Shown piece by piece: positions 32,308 to 55,200 of a stretch of 64,000 nt of DNA. Origin of the DNA: Lineus longissimus (taxonomy: Eukaryota > Nemertea > Pilidiophora > Heteronemertea > Lineidae); contig NC_088325.1 in the NCBI RefSeq assembly GCF_910592395.1, positions 930,001 to 994,000 of the forward strand. The letters are read 5' to 3'. The position numbers and the translations under genes are program-made. Each line of letters starts with the position of its first letter. The stretch's first letter is position 1. A model generated the notes under the pieces. The model ran no database searches. It had not been told where the DNA came from and saw only the letters and a list, made by a program, of their open reading frames with translations.

Positions 32308-32729
32308 TCCACCTATCAAATCCCCATGTCTTTCGCGCTTACACCTATGAATTGCCGTGTCTAAATGGCCCGTGTGTCAAATCCCTGTGTCTATTAGCCC
32401 CATCGAGCTCGATGGGGCTAATCAGGGGCTAATTTAGACCCGTGTTCAACACGGGTTTTTTGATAGGTGGAATCTGAAGACACAGCAATTGCAAGTTCTA
32501 TGATCCGGCGACAGATGGCGCGGTGTAGTTGCCTCGGTATTGCGCATGTGAAATTCCCCTCCAACGGGAAAGAAACACAGGAGAGCTCCCTACCTACAGC
32601 GCACCTGTCGCCGGGGCTATTAACCATTATCTAACACCACTGATAGGTGTAAGTGCGGCCCGGGTTTTTTCACACACGGCGAAGACACGGGTCTTGAAAA
32701 AACACGGGGTTTTATGATAGGTGGAACTA
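32308..32729. repeat. Foldback element with nested hairpins
   Basis: Outer inverted repeat TTCCACCTATCA / TGATAGGTGGAA. Inside are a perfect 30-bp palindrome (32393-32422, centred GAG|CTC) and the hairpin ACCCGTG..CACGGGT followed by T6 (about 32439-32460). GATAGGTG occurs again at 32463 and 32641. Non-coding. Confidence 0.65.
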
Positions 32730-34435
32730 CGACTATAATGTTGATGTGTAACAGACTCACCTGAACTGGCTTAAACATGTTGACACAGTATGTATCAGGG
32801 GGTGAATTTACAGAACGGACTATTCTTGAAATCAGGACAGCACAAAAATATACAGGACAAAAATATATGATATATTAATTCTCCTAATAATGCACAGCCA
32901 CATTGGCCTACAAATGTTTGTGTACATGAGGATTAACCCTTTACATGCAGCTCTGGACTTAAGAGGTTTAAACCCTTTGGTCCATCAGCGAGACGGTGAT
33001 TACAAAAGCTTGCCAAAGGATAAATGGGTTTATAATCTTTTGAACTCGGAGTACATTTCCCACCCTGGAGAAACGACTTCCAAACTTATCGAGAATCAGA
33101 AAGGCCTCCCAACTTAAAGGGTAACTCGTGTCAAATTTCACCATATAATGTTTTAGCTGTTTTTGACAAATGACTACGTCACTTTCTTATAAATCGGTAA
33201 GGTTTTCGAATCGAAATGCACATTTTCTAGAAATTGATGGTTTAATCTCGCCCGGACGGCTCGCTTCGATGCCGTTTTCGTTGATGACGTCACAACATGA
33301 ACATTTTTGCGGTCGCGGTGGTTTACATTCAGCGATTTTATAATAAATCTAATCAAAAATGGAAAATTTGAGCTTTACATTTGTGATCAACAATTAAAAA
33401 CGGACGTATTTCCGCAAAGTTATAAATCACATCATGGTATCACTTTAATACTGAGCTGGCCTGCCATGGAAAAGGAGAAAATTTACTCACTAAGTTGGGA
33501 TGCCTGCTTGAATATATATGATTCTCAGCAAGTTGGGGCACCCCTCCAGGGTATATCCAGAGCTGCCACCTATGCTAAATCACCATACTAAGTTCAACTA
33601 CTGTTGGTGGGTGCAACCAAGAATCTAAAAGGCGACCTGGAGAGATTGACAATTCTGATTAATTTTCAAATTGCTCATCATGTCTCATTTTGCCAGCTCA
33701 GGGTCACATGATCACGTGACTGTGCTTCCCCACACAAGGACCGTCTGCTCACAAGACCCACCTTGTTATGCAAATTTGTTCGAGTATATTTTCGATTAAG
33801 ATCAAAAATGTTAATGTGGGATACAGCTAATTAACATCAGGTACTAACAACTTTGAACTAAAACACACACACCCTCCCTCCCTCTCCAACCAAAGTCATT
33901 CCATCCTTGGTCTGAGTTGTGCTACTTCTAACAGCAAAGTCCCAAAACTGGGAAAATACAATATTTTCCTAACCAAGAACTCAGCTTGTAGCACTGATTG
34001 AGCTGATCTAATGGGAGGCTTCAGGATGTCATCGATAACATCATCGCTATCGGACCATAAACCCAAATGTTACCTTAAACAAAACATGGTTCTGGAATTC
34101 ATAATAAAATGTCCACAATTTAAAACAATTCTTCATGCAGACTTTCAGGGGCATCTGTGGTGTCCTGTGCACAGGAACTATGTACAGTTTCAGGTCCATT
34201 CTGTCCTAGTCCGAACCTAGGAACAATGCACAAGCATATCAGTGAAGTTAACAGAAACTCACTCAACATGTACTTTCTGACCTTCCATTTCCAAAGGGAC
34301 CTGAATTTAATTGGATATCTGAAGTAGTCTTTGAAATTGACCAGGATTTTGAGTGTGTGGTGCTTCGTGAGAAGAGTCGTCTGAACGTGTCCGGACGCGT
34401 CATCAAAACGATCAATCGTCTGATTCACTTTCGTA

Positions 34436-44323
<9,888 letters not shown>

Positions 44324-46290
44324 GTTTGTTTCGTCGTTTCGCTCCCTAATCTTTTCGCCCCCAGTCGTTTCGCTCCAAATTGAAGTCGTTTCGCACTCGC
44401 AGCTTCGAATCGATTCTTGAACTTCAGAAATGACTTTTTGTCTTTTGCCACCTCGATTAGGCTCGGTACTCTATTAGTGCGCATCGGCGATCCTGCATAT
44501 CGGAAGGACTTGCATGTGTCACATGGACCGACTAATGTCTGTTCGTAGGAGGCCTACGTCGGGGCTACAAACTCTCCGAAGACAGTCACAACCCAAATGT
44601 CACAACCCTACATATTGTATCTTTTTGCTTCATCGTAATATAGCCACCCTGACCCTTTTCCTGGAGTTAACATCTCGCTGCCGTGCATAAACTGGACATC
44701 ATTCCAGTATATGCATTATTATCTACTGACTTGGGTAGTATCTAAAACCACATACCCACATACCCACATGCCAATTTTTTCCAGGTGGGGCAATTCAATG
44801 ACGGTTGAAGCTTTTTCTTCACAACTTAAAATATCGACAAATTTCACCTTTAACATTAGTTCTTGGCGGTCTCAGTCTCAGTAGAACCATACCTTAAAGG
44901 TTAAATGCCAAAGTTAACCTTTTGTTACCTTTACTGAGATGTCAAATGTAGTGAATTTATTTGCATAAATATCGCATGGAATAAAGAATAGCTCAGCATT
45001 TGACCTTTAACCCGACGTTACCAACCAGGGAAGGCCACGTTTTCCAGTGGTCATTCCATTCTGCTACACTAGGATACGAATCCTACCAAACTGGAGCGCC
45101 ACCTGTTCGCAAATGTAGTGCCTTCATAGCTTTTTGTTAGAAATGTCGTTCATAATCCAGGACAAAATTTGACACGTCCTTCCTGTGCTAGTGGTCGTTC
45201 AAATTGCATTAGCCCGTTGATGATGTCTTTTAACGTGGCGTTAAGTTGATTGGACTTAACTGCATGAGGTAACGCCTTGTAAGTGTCTTGACTTTGTCGA
45301 CAACAAGCGGTTCCTGTGAAGAACAATCAGGACCAAGTGTGTTGTCGCACCACTTTCGCTGTCACAATCACATCAACATTATCAGGATCGCCGATACTTC
45401 AGGAGTCGGGGAAAAAACTCAGGTGCAAAAGCAGAAAATTCCCCTTGGAAAAAGTGTCCGGGCCTATTGTATTCTGTCGGATTATGCTATACTAGTAAAT
45501 GGCTCTGTACTAGATGCCATGACCGCCAATAGCTTCAGATTAAAGTGAGTGATAGAATGCTTGGTTCCCGGACATTCTATCCCCGGCTGAAGAGCTCCCA
45601 GTAAAAAGTTGTAAATTCTACTCTAATAATTTATTGTTCAATAAAGATATTAAAAACAAGATCGTGATATTTGTCATCCTCTTCTCCTCGGTGACCCTTG
45701 ACGTCGCCAATATGATTGGCCCATCATGGGAACGACACTTTATTAGACGGCGTTCCGTCCTCTCAATAGATAGGAATCCGCGGCGCTGAGTACATGGGCA
45801 GTATCAGATAAAAAGATTTACCATGGTGAGCATGGTAAAACTCTGAAGTCACCATGGTGAGCATGGTAAATCTGAGATCTTTTTCGTAAGGGACGACGGA
45901 CGAATGATAACGAAAGAGCAGAGACCTGTCAAGTCCTAGGGAGCGAAACGCCTGGGGCGAAAAGGTCTGGGAGCGAAACAACCGCAATTCGTTTCGTACG
46001 TGTTTGTCGTACGGCGGTCAACGTTAGGTGGGTCATCGTCGTGAACATATTCACTCTAAGATGCAATATTAAAATAATGTTACACATTTGTTGTCAAGAA
46101 TAGTGCTGATGATATGTGGTGGTGCCAACAGATCTTGCACAAAGTATGTTTAAATGCTATTGCGCACTTACTATCAATTACCCCATTCCCCGCGGCCCCA
46201 ATTTGTGAATGAAATGCGTAGGCGGAAGCGATGCATTCTGGGATATGTCGACCTCTTGATAATGGGGTAAGGCAACACGGAAGAAGCAAG
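44324..46290. promoter_or_regulatory. Head-to-head intergenic region, TBC1D23 and CBL
   Basis: About 2 kb between the start codons. Both promoters must lie here, but most of the interval looks like one inserted element bounded by inverted GCGAAACG-rich repeats (about 44332-44395 and 45938-45985). Inside, ACCATGGTGAGCATGGTAAA occurs twice (about 45820 and 45853). Sequence from about 46000 to 46290 is left as the likeliest CBL promoter and 5' UTR. No core element is obvious. Confidence 0.5.
44332..45990. mobile_element. Candidate ~1.65-kb element bounded by GCGAAACG-rich inverted repeats
   Basis: Left: CGTTTCGCTCCC, CTTTTCGCCCCCAG and CGTTTCGCTCC in a row (44338-44382). Right: GGAGCGAAACGCCTGGGGCG then AAAAGG and GGGAGCGAAAC (45942-45980), the reverse complement in the same order. 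The left repeat starts about 10 bp from the TBC1D23 start codon. No transposase is recognisable between them. Exact ends and target duplication not established. Confidence 0.5.
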
Positions 46291-49200
46291 ATGGCCATCA
46301 ACAGGTCGAGAGAACAGATGAGGGGAGGGAAGAATTTAGGGGGCTTTTTGAGCCGTATTCAGGGTGCGATCGCTGAAGCGGTCTCCCCTCCGAAATTAGT
46401 AGTGGATAAAAAAACAATCGAGAAATCATGGAAGCTCATGGACAAGGTGGTAAAGCTGTGTCAGCACCAAAAGATGAACCTAAAAAACTCGCCTCCTTTC
46501 ATTTTAGACATTTTGCCCGACACCTATCAACATCTGAGACTTGTCTACACAAAGTATGAAGACAGGTTACACCTTCTCAATGACTGTGAATACTTCAGAA
46601 TCTTCATTGAGAACCTCATGAACAAATGCAAACGGACAATAAAGCTATTCAAAGATGGGAAGGAGAAAATATTCGATGAAAATTCTCACTATCGGCGAAA
46701 TCTGACAAAACTTAGTTTGGTTTTCTCACACATGTTGGCTGAGTTGAAAGCGGTTTTCCCAAATGGTGCGTTTGCAGGCGAGACTTTCCGGATCACGAAA
46801 TCAGACGCCGCTGACTGGTGGAGACGGTCATTTTGCAGCAGGTAATTGTCAATGTTTGTATGGCTATCTAATCGAATTCCTTTGCAGACGAAAAGATACT
46901 CTACTGTGACAGGTGATGAGTGAAGAAGCTGGATCGCTGCGGAAGAATAGGCAGAGTTACATGCAGGCTGCTTCCAACCGAACCGCTGTGTTGGCATATA
47001 AATGGTGTTTTCGTTATCGTCTCGTGTTGACGTTCAAGAGTATTGCTTTCCAGATCTCAGTGACAGATAACTTTATAAGGCGACAGGATGAAGCACGCCG
47101 CTGACACCGTCACAGACAGATTCACAGTCTACAGCCTGTCCGCTTGTTGCCCCATCTTCTCCTGTTTTTGGTCTACTCGTTATAAATACTTAAGTCATTC
47201 ATTTTTTGATAAGATGTAGATGTCTCAAATGTGTTTGATTCTGTTGCAGCCCTGTTAATGAATTGATTAGATATTATACAGGGTGTTTCATGCCCCTTCC
47301 CCCTTGCACTGGACTGGAAATCTGTGTTTCAAGCCCTCCTCCCGCCTTGAAGCTAGAGAAGACAGAGAAGTTGGTCTTTGGGGAGCACCACCTGATTTTG
47401 AACTATCACTAGTAAATACTAGTATCAGTGCAGTCATGTCAGTGTATAACTATACAGCGTAGGTTTACCATAACCTTCTGTAAAGTAGTGCAGTTTACAA
47501 CAAAAAAGTGAAAAACTGTTTCTTCAAGGTTTGACTTGCATCTGTTGCTAGTCTTTCACAAGTCCAAGTCGGACAAAGCCATCTTTTTAAACTAGCCTGT
47601 ATACTTGTCGGTGTCCTAGGAAAGTATGATGGACATGATGATGTGGTATGAAAAACTATATTAGGCCCAAACATGTCTCATCAGGGAAGTGACTTACCCA
47701 TATTTCATTTATCTTATCTTCGTCTGTTTTTAAAAGGTTTGATGTACCGGTACAGTAGAACCTCTCTATTAAGGACACCCTCGGGACTGAAACGTACTGT
47801 CCTTAATAGAGAGGTGTTCTGATTAGAGAGGTCAAATTGAATGGAAACAACCAATTTGGGACCAAAACTAGTGTCCTTAATAGAGAGGTTGTCCTTAATA
47901 GAGAGGTGTCCGCTAAGGGAGATTCTACTGTAGTGACATCCTGATGAGATCTCTGGTACAGGGATGTAGGTCAGGAATAAAGATTGGTTGACGCCAATGA
48001 GGGTTACAAAAATGATTTAACACTAGTCTTTACTTGATGATAATGAAATGAATGATGATGTTGCCGTGATTGGGATTTGTACCACAGACATTTGAATTTA
48101 ACATGATCTAAAGTGCCGTGCAGATGAGCACTTCAAATTTCTGCGACTATAATCACTGCTGTGTGTGACAAACAGATATCTCATCTACAGGTTATCGATG
48201 GTCGCTAGAGTAATATCAAATTCTAGTCGCTGTGATCACCGATTTTTGTTGCAGGCTCTTGTGATAACCATCACAAATGAGCGATTTCTGTCGCATGCAA
48301 TCTTGATCGCTGGTAGCAGGAATCGCTCAATTGCGGATTGCTGAGCTATTGAGTTATAAAAGTGTCTCAATTTTCTGTGCAAATGTGGACTAACATATAA
48401 TTTGGCCAGTACCTGATGATGCTGTTGGAGAGACGATAATAACGACTAATGTTTGAGAGTAGATAATCATACATAGGTGATGTTTTTGTCTAATTCTTAA
48501 CATAATGTTGTAGTCTATTATATTGCATTGTTTTCCTGGTCAGCAATCTGTTATCTCAGGAGGAAGTGATCTTGTAGGAATTGCTGTAAACAGGATGCTG
48601 ACTTCTTGTGGCGAGTTCCTGTTCGGTGATTACCGGTAGTCAACACACCTAGCCTCACCAAAGAACAGTGCATTACTGTTACTGTACGGAACTGGAGGGA
48701 TCAGTTGTCTCACCAGATACTGCAAGATGTAGCTAGAATGTGGGTAAAACTGAAGCAGCTGAGGTTTTGGACAAAATTGGGTTTGGGCGAAATTCGGTTC
48801 TGAAATATACCCCAAACCTCATACCCCATACTTTTGACACCTTTTAATCCAGGACTCAGGAGGTTATGGTTGTTTCACCGAAACTTCTGTCATGTCTGTG
48901 AGTGACTATGGGAAAACAATGGGGGGGATAGCCAAACCACTTCAAATCAAATTGACCGGAAATGACCTTCTACTCCAGCCAAAAAGGGATACATGTATGC
49001 GATGCAGTTCTGCCGCTAGTTATGCTGCTTTGAAATTGTATTCATGGAAAATGGTATAGGCCTGCTTTTAACAGTACAATACTTCCTAGGCAAGGCTGGA
49101 ATGTAGGCCTATACAAGTTATAGTAACCAGTGTCACGGAATCCAATCAAACGATTATACCAGCTCATTTAGTCACTACAAATTGCTAATATTATTGCCTT

Positions 49201-52200
49201 CATTACCCCGCAAGCGCTCCGTACTCCTCAATACTTCTCAATTCACCAGATTGACACTTTTTCCAAACAAAATCTGCTTGACCTGAACTTTACCAGCATA
49301 ATGCATTTCGATTAATAATATTTTTTCGCTGTTGAGTATGATGGGTATTGACATTGTGCCACGCATTGGCCTCCATGACATTGGCCTCGATATGATACAG
49401 GTTAGCTGACTTCTGTTCCAGGTATGTGATAGTTTCCGGAATGTCCAAATTTGGTGACCACGCACTGACATGACTGATGTTTTATCGAACAGTATTTACC
49501 ACCAACTGTCAATTTTTTCGCTTCTTTATTTTTGCAATTTGCACAAAAAATGGGAAAAAATGATTTTCACAACTATTCATGGCAGATTACAAAATTCTTC
49601 CAATAAATTTTTTCACCATCTTTGTTTTTTGGATGTTTGTGAATTTCGTTAAAAAAACGTCAGTGGAAATTACACTAAAACTAACATTTATGCATATTGT
49701 TGGGTTAGGAATATGGGTTATTTGGGACGCCAATTACATGGATGAAATTTACAAGACCAATTGAAATATTCAATTTCAAACTTCAAATTGTGAATTCACA
49801 ACATAAGCTGATAAAAAATGCACTTGACCAGTTGTGAGTAGTATCAGCCTCCCAGACCCCATTGTGATGTCGGTCCGATCGATTTTATAACCGGAAGCCA
49901 GAGGGATAGGCAAACAATGCCTCTGCATCTTCACTGACCATTATGAGGAGCGGCATCTGGTCAATGGTAATCACCCAGCTGGGATGACCATCCATTCTTG
50001 ATCTTCAGAGCAGACACAATAGTCAAGCAGATTCTCTCTGCCAGTATTGCCCGACACGTTCAAAACTCGGTCATGGAAACACTGCTTTGTAGATTGGTCC
50101 TGTCAGAACTTGCATTTCCTGCTGGGTAGGCAGGTTCATTCAAGGATTCCTTCGCTGGTGCATGTTTGTCACCGATTCAGAGATAAAGACGTCATCATTT
50201 CGCAGAATGATCTTCATCACAAATTCACCGATGCATAGCGTAATTGGCTCACTACTCTAACCTATCTAAGGTGACACTTCAAACAATCCATTGTTGTGGG
50301 CGAATCCAGGATTAATTTGACTGTAAAAATGTGTTGATGCGTTGGCCGCTGGCTGTTCTGTTATATTTATATGAAAATGATGGGATGTTTGCCAAAAATC
50401 TAAGAAAGCTGGAATTTTCTTTTAATGCCACGCTGTCAATAAATGTGTGTTTTGCAACATTGTTGACAGGGATTGGTTCCTTTCAAAAAACAAGAAGTAA
50501 CTGCATCTTCCGCGTGGCAGAGGTTGTTGATTTGTGGAAATTAAAATGTTTTAAAACTCGCACAGAAATGAATGTTCTCACCGTAATTTTGCCCATTAGC
50601 TTTGTATATATAGCAATATTTATCTTTATAAACAAAAGATACACTTCATGCTTGTGTTCATTCAGCAACTTCACATCATGCGCAGAGTACACAACTGAAA
50701 TAATTTGATTGATTTTTCCCTGTTTTCTGAATTCTAGGACTTTCTGACTCAGACACTTGTCTACCTATTGCAGAATAATTTACATCATCTTGTCAGCCTC
50801 CTTGGCGAGGTAGCGCTTTGCTTCTCCTCACGGATAGTCACCCCTTATCGATGTGCTGACTCAAAGTGACGATTCGTAGTAAATATTGGACATTCCAAAT
50901 ATGGTCGCGAGTACATTTTGATAGGATTCGTAGTATTGACGTTCTGTCCTTGGAGTCGGAGTCTGAGTGATGATGTTATCACTGAAACATTGATCCGTCA
51001 GTATATGAATGAAATTTTCAAAAAATGGCGCTCTCTGATCGGTTATGTGGGCCGTCACGATTGAAAACCGATTTGGAAACAGATGAAGCAGACAGTCAAT
51101 CAGGGGTTCTCCCCTGACCTGGTAGCTGGCAGTGTCCACCACAAGGCAATTTTGTAGGATGGGGCATTTTGAAGAATGGCAATGTTTGATTGGGTACTCC
51201 TATCAGAAAATCCACCCAAGTTTAAATATCAATATCATGTACACCCAGTCGGTTGACAGCAGTTGGTCTGTTTTGAAGGAGTTTCTACACAATGAATACA
51301 TTTGATTGAATATGATTTTATGAAGGATTTTACATTCATCCAAATAATTTTGAAATTCATTCAATTTCGAATTAAATTTTCATCGGCATAGCAATTAGTA
51401 AATGTCACATTCTGACTGCGCAATTTGAATGAATCTAATCTAATTGGCCCCCACCGGATGTAATTTGCATATTTTCTAAAACATGCAGGGGGCATTGAGA
51501 ATAGAACTATCGTATTTATCATCTGTTGAAAACACGGAAATGGCTGTGGTTTTGTTTAATTCCGCGACAATTGAATCGAAAAGGAATTTATTGTCGGTCG
51601 GTTAACAAACATGACCACAGCTGTATTGTGTGCGGGTTGTTATGGGTCGATGCAGGCAGTGCGATGGTGGGATGGCGGTGTTTGTGATCTGGCATATTGT
51701 GATACGGCTCCGAGTCTCCGAGGTGATTTCCATCACCATGCCATTTTCATCGGACTGTGGGAATTTCTGTTGATGAGTAAAAGCGTTGCGGTTTCTTCTG
51801 ATGGGGACTGTGAATGGCAATCAATCCAAAGGTTGAAAAATAGCAACGAAATTCTAAATTTTGCTCAGAAAATCTATTTCGGTTTCCGCAACCCCAAGCA
51901 CATCCTGTGCTGTTTATAAACTGTCTGTACCCTTTTAGATAGTTTGTCCTTCCGTTCCCTATTACTTGACACTTGGGATTTCTGATAGAGTTGTGCAATG
52001 GGATTGGATGAAAATCAAGCTTCTACATTTAGATTGTTGTAGAGACAAAATCGGATGTCACAAGTACAAAACTCCTTCGTGTCCTTGATAGAGAGATGTC
52101 TACAAAGGGAGGTTCCACTGTAATTCATAAATTGATAGCTTGGGGGCCAGGTGGATTGATCAGGTTAGGCTAGGACAGGGCGAAGAACCATAAAAACAAG

Positions 52201-55200
52201 GGTTCTTAGTCTCAGTCTTGGTGAAAATGGCTTTTTAGGCAGTATCAAACAACAAAATTGGCATTTGCGGTAAATAATGTCCGACACTTTCAAACCTATA
52301 CTAGTCAGGGAAACACTCTATGCCCTGTAGTGCAGAGTTAACTCCCCTATCAGTGCAAAGCCATAAATCCAGTTAGATAATTTGTGATGTATGTGGAATT
52401 TGGTCGTGCAAATTTGCCCGCCTAGCAAATTTGTTTTCAAGTATCATCTATTAACTAAAATGTCTTCTTGCTATATGTCATATGTGTCATATTAAACCTG
52501 TACCATGGAGCTGGCTATATAAAGCTAATTGGCAATTATCTCATTGTGGCTGTCATCAGACCCCCTAAATCAGTACCCAGCTCTTGTTACTTATTACATA
52601 ATTCGTTAATTAAGGTAATTATGTCAGCTTTGGGGAGTGGATTGATCAGGTCAGGATGGTACTGGGCGAAACCTACATTAATAATTTATGGCTGTGCATT
52701 ATACTGGTTTGAACAATATTTCAGCTGAGCGCCAGGCCCTTGGGCCTCTTGTTTTAAGCCAATCATAATCTGGTTTAAAAAAACTCAACTAAAGAGTGAA
52801 GACGACTTTTCGCTTCACATTCAAAACATGTTTCACCTGGTATGAATGATGGACAGAACTTTATTTGTTATTTGTCGTCTTGTTTGCTTTCTTTCTTGCG
52901 TTTGTTTACAAAACATTCACTGTCTCTACAATCCTACCTGAATTGACACAGGTGACTTCTATCATCCCTTGTTAAACAAAAGGACAACTGTTGTCAACAT
53001 TGAATTTAAATTATCCACCAAAAGCGAGTTTCTCGAGAAATTGGCATTGCATGCAAAAAGCCTAAGTTGCCAGTATTTTGCTTCAAAGTAAAGTATTGTA
53101 AGAATAAGACACTTTGGACTATGAACTAATGAAGTCTGATAGTATAACATATTTTCAACTGCTTCATTTTCTGTCGCAGTAACCAATAATCTATGTGCTC
53201 CATGTATTTTCTGGTGAAAACCATGTGACCTTTCCTAAATCACCTACTTTTTGGTATCACATGGTCTTTCGATTGACCCAACCATAGCAAGCCACCCGGA
53301 TGTTGGCAAAAGATCACGGCCACATTTGAAAAAACCTGATATTTTCATCAGAATTGTTAAGCCATTTCCTGGTACGATGAACTTGTTTAAGTTTTGGTGA
53401 CCTAGAATAGTGTGATTATCAGAGTACATGTGATAGTCTTTTTCCTATAGGCCTGTAACTCGATTCTGCTCAGATTATTATTATTATTATTTTATTTTAT
53501 TAAAAACATTTTTATAGCGCTTAACGTTGTTTAAACTTCTAAGCGCTTTACAATTTATAATAAAACATTAATACATGATAGAATAAAAGTCATTACTAAA
53601 GAAAACGTGCAAGTGGGATTTAAAAATAGGATTCAAAAGAATTTCTTAAAAATGAGTTTTTAGTGAAGTTTTCAAACGATCCAGGGTACTCTGGCCACGA
53701 ACACTATTTGGAATAGAGTCCCCCATGAATATGAATTCTGCGCTATACTTCGATTAGAGTGAACCACAGTTCACAGTGTATGATGCACTATGCGCACACT
53801 GTGCCTCGTTTTGATGGCAGCGGCTATGGTTAGGCAGTCACGAACACTTGGGTTCAGGTGCAAAATATTGTAGCAGTGAAAAGCAGTCCAGATCAAATTT
53901 TTGGCATTAAAAAAAAGTAGTTGGGGTTGGAAAACACTAATCGTGTTAATGCCATTTGATATCCTTCAAGGAGAAGTGTGAACTACCATGGCAACAAGAA
54001 AGTTGGCAAGAAAATGTGCAGATACAATTAAATCAAATGTAGAAAATTACTGAAAACTTGGTGATAGTGATTTCTTGTATTCATTCATGAATAACGCAGC
54101 CAGGTTAGTTTGTTTGAATTCCACTCTGCAGTTACTTCCAACTTGCTAAGCATCTGACGAGTGGTGTTCAGCACGTTGTCAAGATTGACGAAATTTTCTA
54201 ATTGATTTCTGACGGAGGGAGTGGTATGCTCATTAGTCATGTTTAGATTGTGACCGAACAATCATCTTGTCCGCTCCTCACTGCCGTATTGGCGATGCAA
54301 TTATTACTCCCTCGCAACGTTATTGATGAAACATTTGTGTTATTTTCTGGCGATGCGATCTGCTCAAGGTTATGTCTTGTAGTTTGGAGAAAAGCGGCTT
54401 CCCATATTATATGTTATGAATCGCAAATTGGACGTATTTAGTTGCAAGAAAAACATGTGAGCTTCGTTCAGCCCTGATTTTCACTAAGGGGGACAGCGGT
54501 GCCCGTGGTCAGTTTTTCAAGTCCGATGCTGCGACGATAATAGGCCTGTAATCAACATCAAACCTAGCGTAACCTTGTTATCAATATCAGCTAACAAGTG
54601 ATCATATTTTTGTTGCTCATTGCAGCAATAAAACTTGCTCATATGCTGGGCACCTCAATGTTACCACCTGATAGTAACACTCTGGTCATTTAGTGGTGAA
54701 GTATCTTCATGTACTTTTAGTGTAACAGGTGTACACTCTGAAGTAAATCCACGATGAATTAGTGGAATTCTTCCAAAATCATTCAGTGTTTCAGGATGTT
54801 CACCTCTTCAAGTGTGTTACTTCCTGTTGAGTTCATTTCAGTTCATCGACACCAGTTTCTAGTTGAACCATTTGCAATTTTGCAGCATGCATCAACCCGT
54901 GCAGAGCAGTGGATAACACTGCTGAACAGTGAGGACTTTTATTTGAACAGGCAAATAGTATTCAAAAGTGTCGCCATCTTTAGTATTTGTATCAAACTAA
55001 TGTTTCTTTGAGCGTGTACGACATCTTTTAGAGAGGCTGCGACCAAGTGCTGATGAGCAGGGCCTAGTGTGTTGTGCGCATCATGCACCCTCACTGAATT
55101 ATGGATGATCGATCATAGTAAAAAAACACCCCCCCCCCCCTCACAATTTGTCTCGGCAATTGATCTTTGACTATTTTCTTTCTCATCTTTTTAGGCGAGG

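Larger units (their letters stand above)
28795..34435. other. Convergent intergenic region, CFAP45 and TBC1D23 3' ends
   Basis: About 5.6 kb between the two 3' ends. I found no exon with family resemblance. It holds AT-rich unique sequence (28.8-30.3 kb, possibly long 3' UTR; another AATAAA near 30260), a minisatellite (30.8-31.1 kb), a tRNA-like repeat (31.27-31.4 kb), TTTATT motifs near 31562 and 31900 (possible minus-strand poly(A) signals for TBC1D23), a foldback element (32.3-32.73 kb) and unremarkable sequence to 34.4 kb. Confidence 0.5.

Noticed and set aside
32439-32460. GC-rich hairpin followed by T6, like a bacterial intrinsic terminator
   Set aside because: The window is eukaryotic with introns; the hairpin belongs to a foldback element.
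46231-46290. Upstream in-frame ATG giving a 20-residue longer CBL
   Set aside because: The ATG at 46291 has a better initiation context and the extra residues have no counterpart in CBL proteins; it cannot be fully excluded.
51611-51919. 102-aa open frame in CBL intron 1
   Set aside because: No family resemblance and an equally open antisense frame over part of it; likely chance.
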